NCBI GenBank assembly: GCA_023846275.1
Contig: JAIUJO010000070.1
Location: forward strand, 1,748,501-1,812,500
Length of the DNA stretch: 64,000 nucleotides
Direction: 5' to 3'
Source of the DNA: Vanilla planifolia
Lineage: Eukaryota; Streptophyta; Magnoliopsida; Asparagales; Orchidaceae
Part shown: in pieces, positions 63,395 through 64,000 of the stretch
Layout: every line of letters begins with the position of its first letter
Numbering within the stretch: position 1 is the stretch's first letter
Made by a program: the position numbers and the translations under genes
Notes under the pieces: model-generated
The model's input: only the letters and a program-made list of their open reading frames with translations
Told to the model about the DNA's origin: nothing
The model's database searches: none

Positions 63395-64000
63395 CACAAA
63401 AGGAACACTTTGATGCTTGACCATAAAGAAATCCTTTCCATTCTTATTCCACACATGGTTAGATCAATATTTTAGTTAATTGACTTATTCTTCCAACATT
63501 AATCTCCTTCCATCATTGTTCGCCTATCATATCTACAAGCAAAGCTACATAACTAATTAATATGCTACTAAATTTGATTATTAACATGAAAATATCTTAG
63601 AGTATTCCTCAGGGAGCTAAGAACTTTTTTTTATTATTACTTATAGTCTAAGTTTATGATAATGTAATTAAATGTTGTGCAAGAAAACATTTGTTGGATA
63701 TTATTATATGAAGTAAGATTTAAAAGTAAATGAAGCATACGAATGAGCTCCCACTCACTCAAGTAATTCTCTTAAAATCAAGTTTAATGTCTCCTTATTT
63801 TGTCATCATAAAAGAATAACAAATTCTATGGAATAAACCTTTGCTAAGAAGCTTTGTTAAACTACCAACTAGTTGCATGTTGCTAACATCAAATTGAATG
63901 TCTACCATATTTCAGTTTATATGGTCTCTGATGAAATGGTGCCTAAAATTAATTATTTTTAATCTTATAGTATTTTATTAGGTTTTGAGTGGGATAAAGG
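63395..64000 (-). mobile_element. Ty1/copia 3' end, copy 2 (runs off the window)
   Basis: This is the homologue of 38867-39480 in the same orientation. It includes the downstream region ('tcctttccattcttattcc', 63432), the decayed purine tract (about 63790) and the RNase H end ('gatgaaatggtgcctaaaat', 63931, matching 'gatgaaatggtgcataaaat' at 39406). Minus-strand translation at about 63950-63880 still shows the F.HHFI.D pattern in part. The element continues beyond the right edge, so its reverse transcriptase should lie outside the window. Confidence 0.75.

Noticed and set aside
1-64000. tRNA, rRNA or telomeric repeat genes
   Set aside because: No tRNA-like box A/box B pairs, rRNA segments or TTTAGGG-type runs were seen by eye. 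A dedicated tRNA and rRNA scan would settle it.

Overview
The window looks like gene-poor, very AT-rich nuclear DNA of a land plant. The evidence is degraded Ty1/copia retrotransposon fragments with plant-type reverse transcriptase motifs, several LTR-like repeats and a long tandem array. The species cannot be read from the sequence. I found no intact protein gene, tRNA or rRNA. All open frames are short and follow from base composition or lie in repeats.

Positions 1-33265 are a tandem array of diverged units of about 5.7-6.5 kb: a partial unit A (1-1804), full units B (1805-7493), C (7494-13603), D (13604-19526), E (19527-25980) and F (25981-31986), and a truncated unit G (31987-33265). Each unit has an AT-rich domain of 1.3-1.8 kb and a domain of 3.9-4.8 kb that is almost pure C+T on the plus strand. 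The distal end of the pyrimidine domain holds two diverged copies, a and b, of a subrepeat about 750 bp apart. The AT-rich domains fall into three types in the order B, C, D, E, F, G = 1, 2, 3, 1, 2, 3. This suggests a three-unit higher-order repeat of about 18 kb. Units A, B and D carry private deletions or a replacement, and unit C has a private (AT)23 tract.

At about 33265 the array stops inside unit G's AT-rich domain and a second repeat (R2) begins. R2 has another copy at about 60039-61955. In both places a Ty1/copia 3' end in minus orientation follows (38867-39480 and 63395-64000), so the two loci may be copies of one composite segment. The first locus also holds minus-strand reverse transcriptase remains (39880-40610), a second reverse transcriptase fragment (40890-41215) and a direct duplication of about 1.3 kb (R4, 35240-36575 and 37186-38525). 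Another LTR-like family (R3) occurs at 43385-44895 and 45670-47070, with a fainter third copy near 49800-50500. The rest, 50500-60038, is unassigned decayed intergenic DNA, including a less AT-rich stretch at 52560-53340.

Nothing here works as a gene system. The notable content is the architecture of the array: nested subrepeats, a three-unit order, extreme purine/pyrimidine strand asymmetry, and an edge formed by other repeats.
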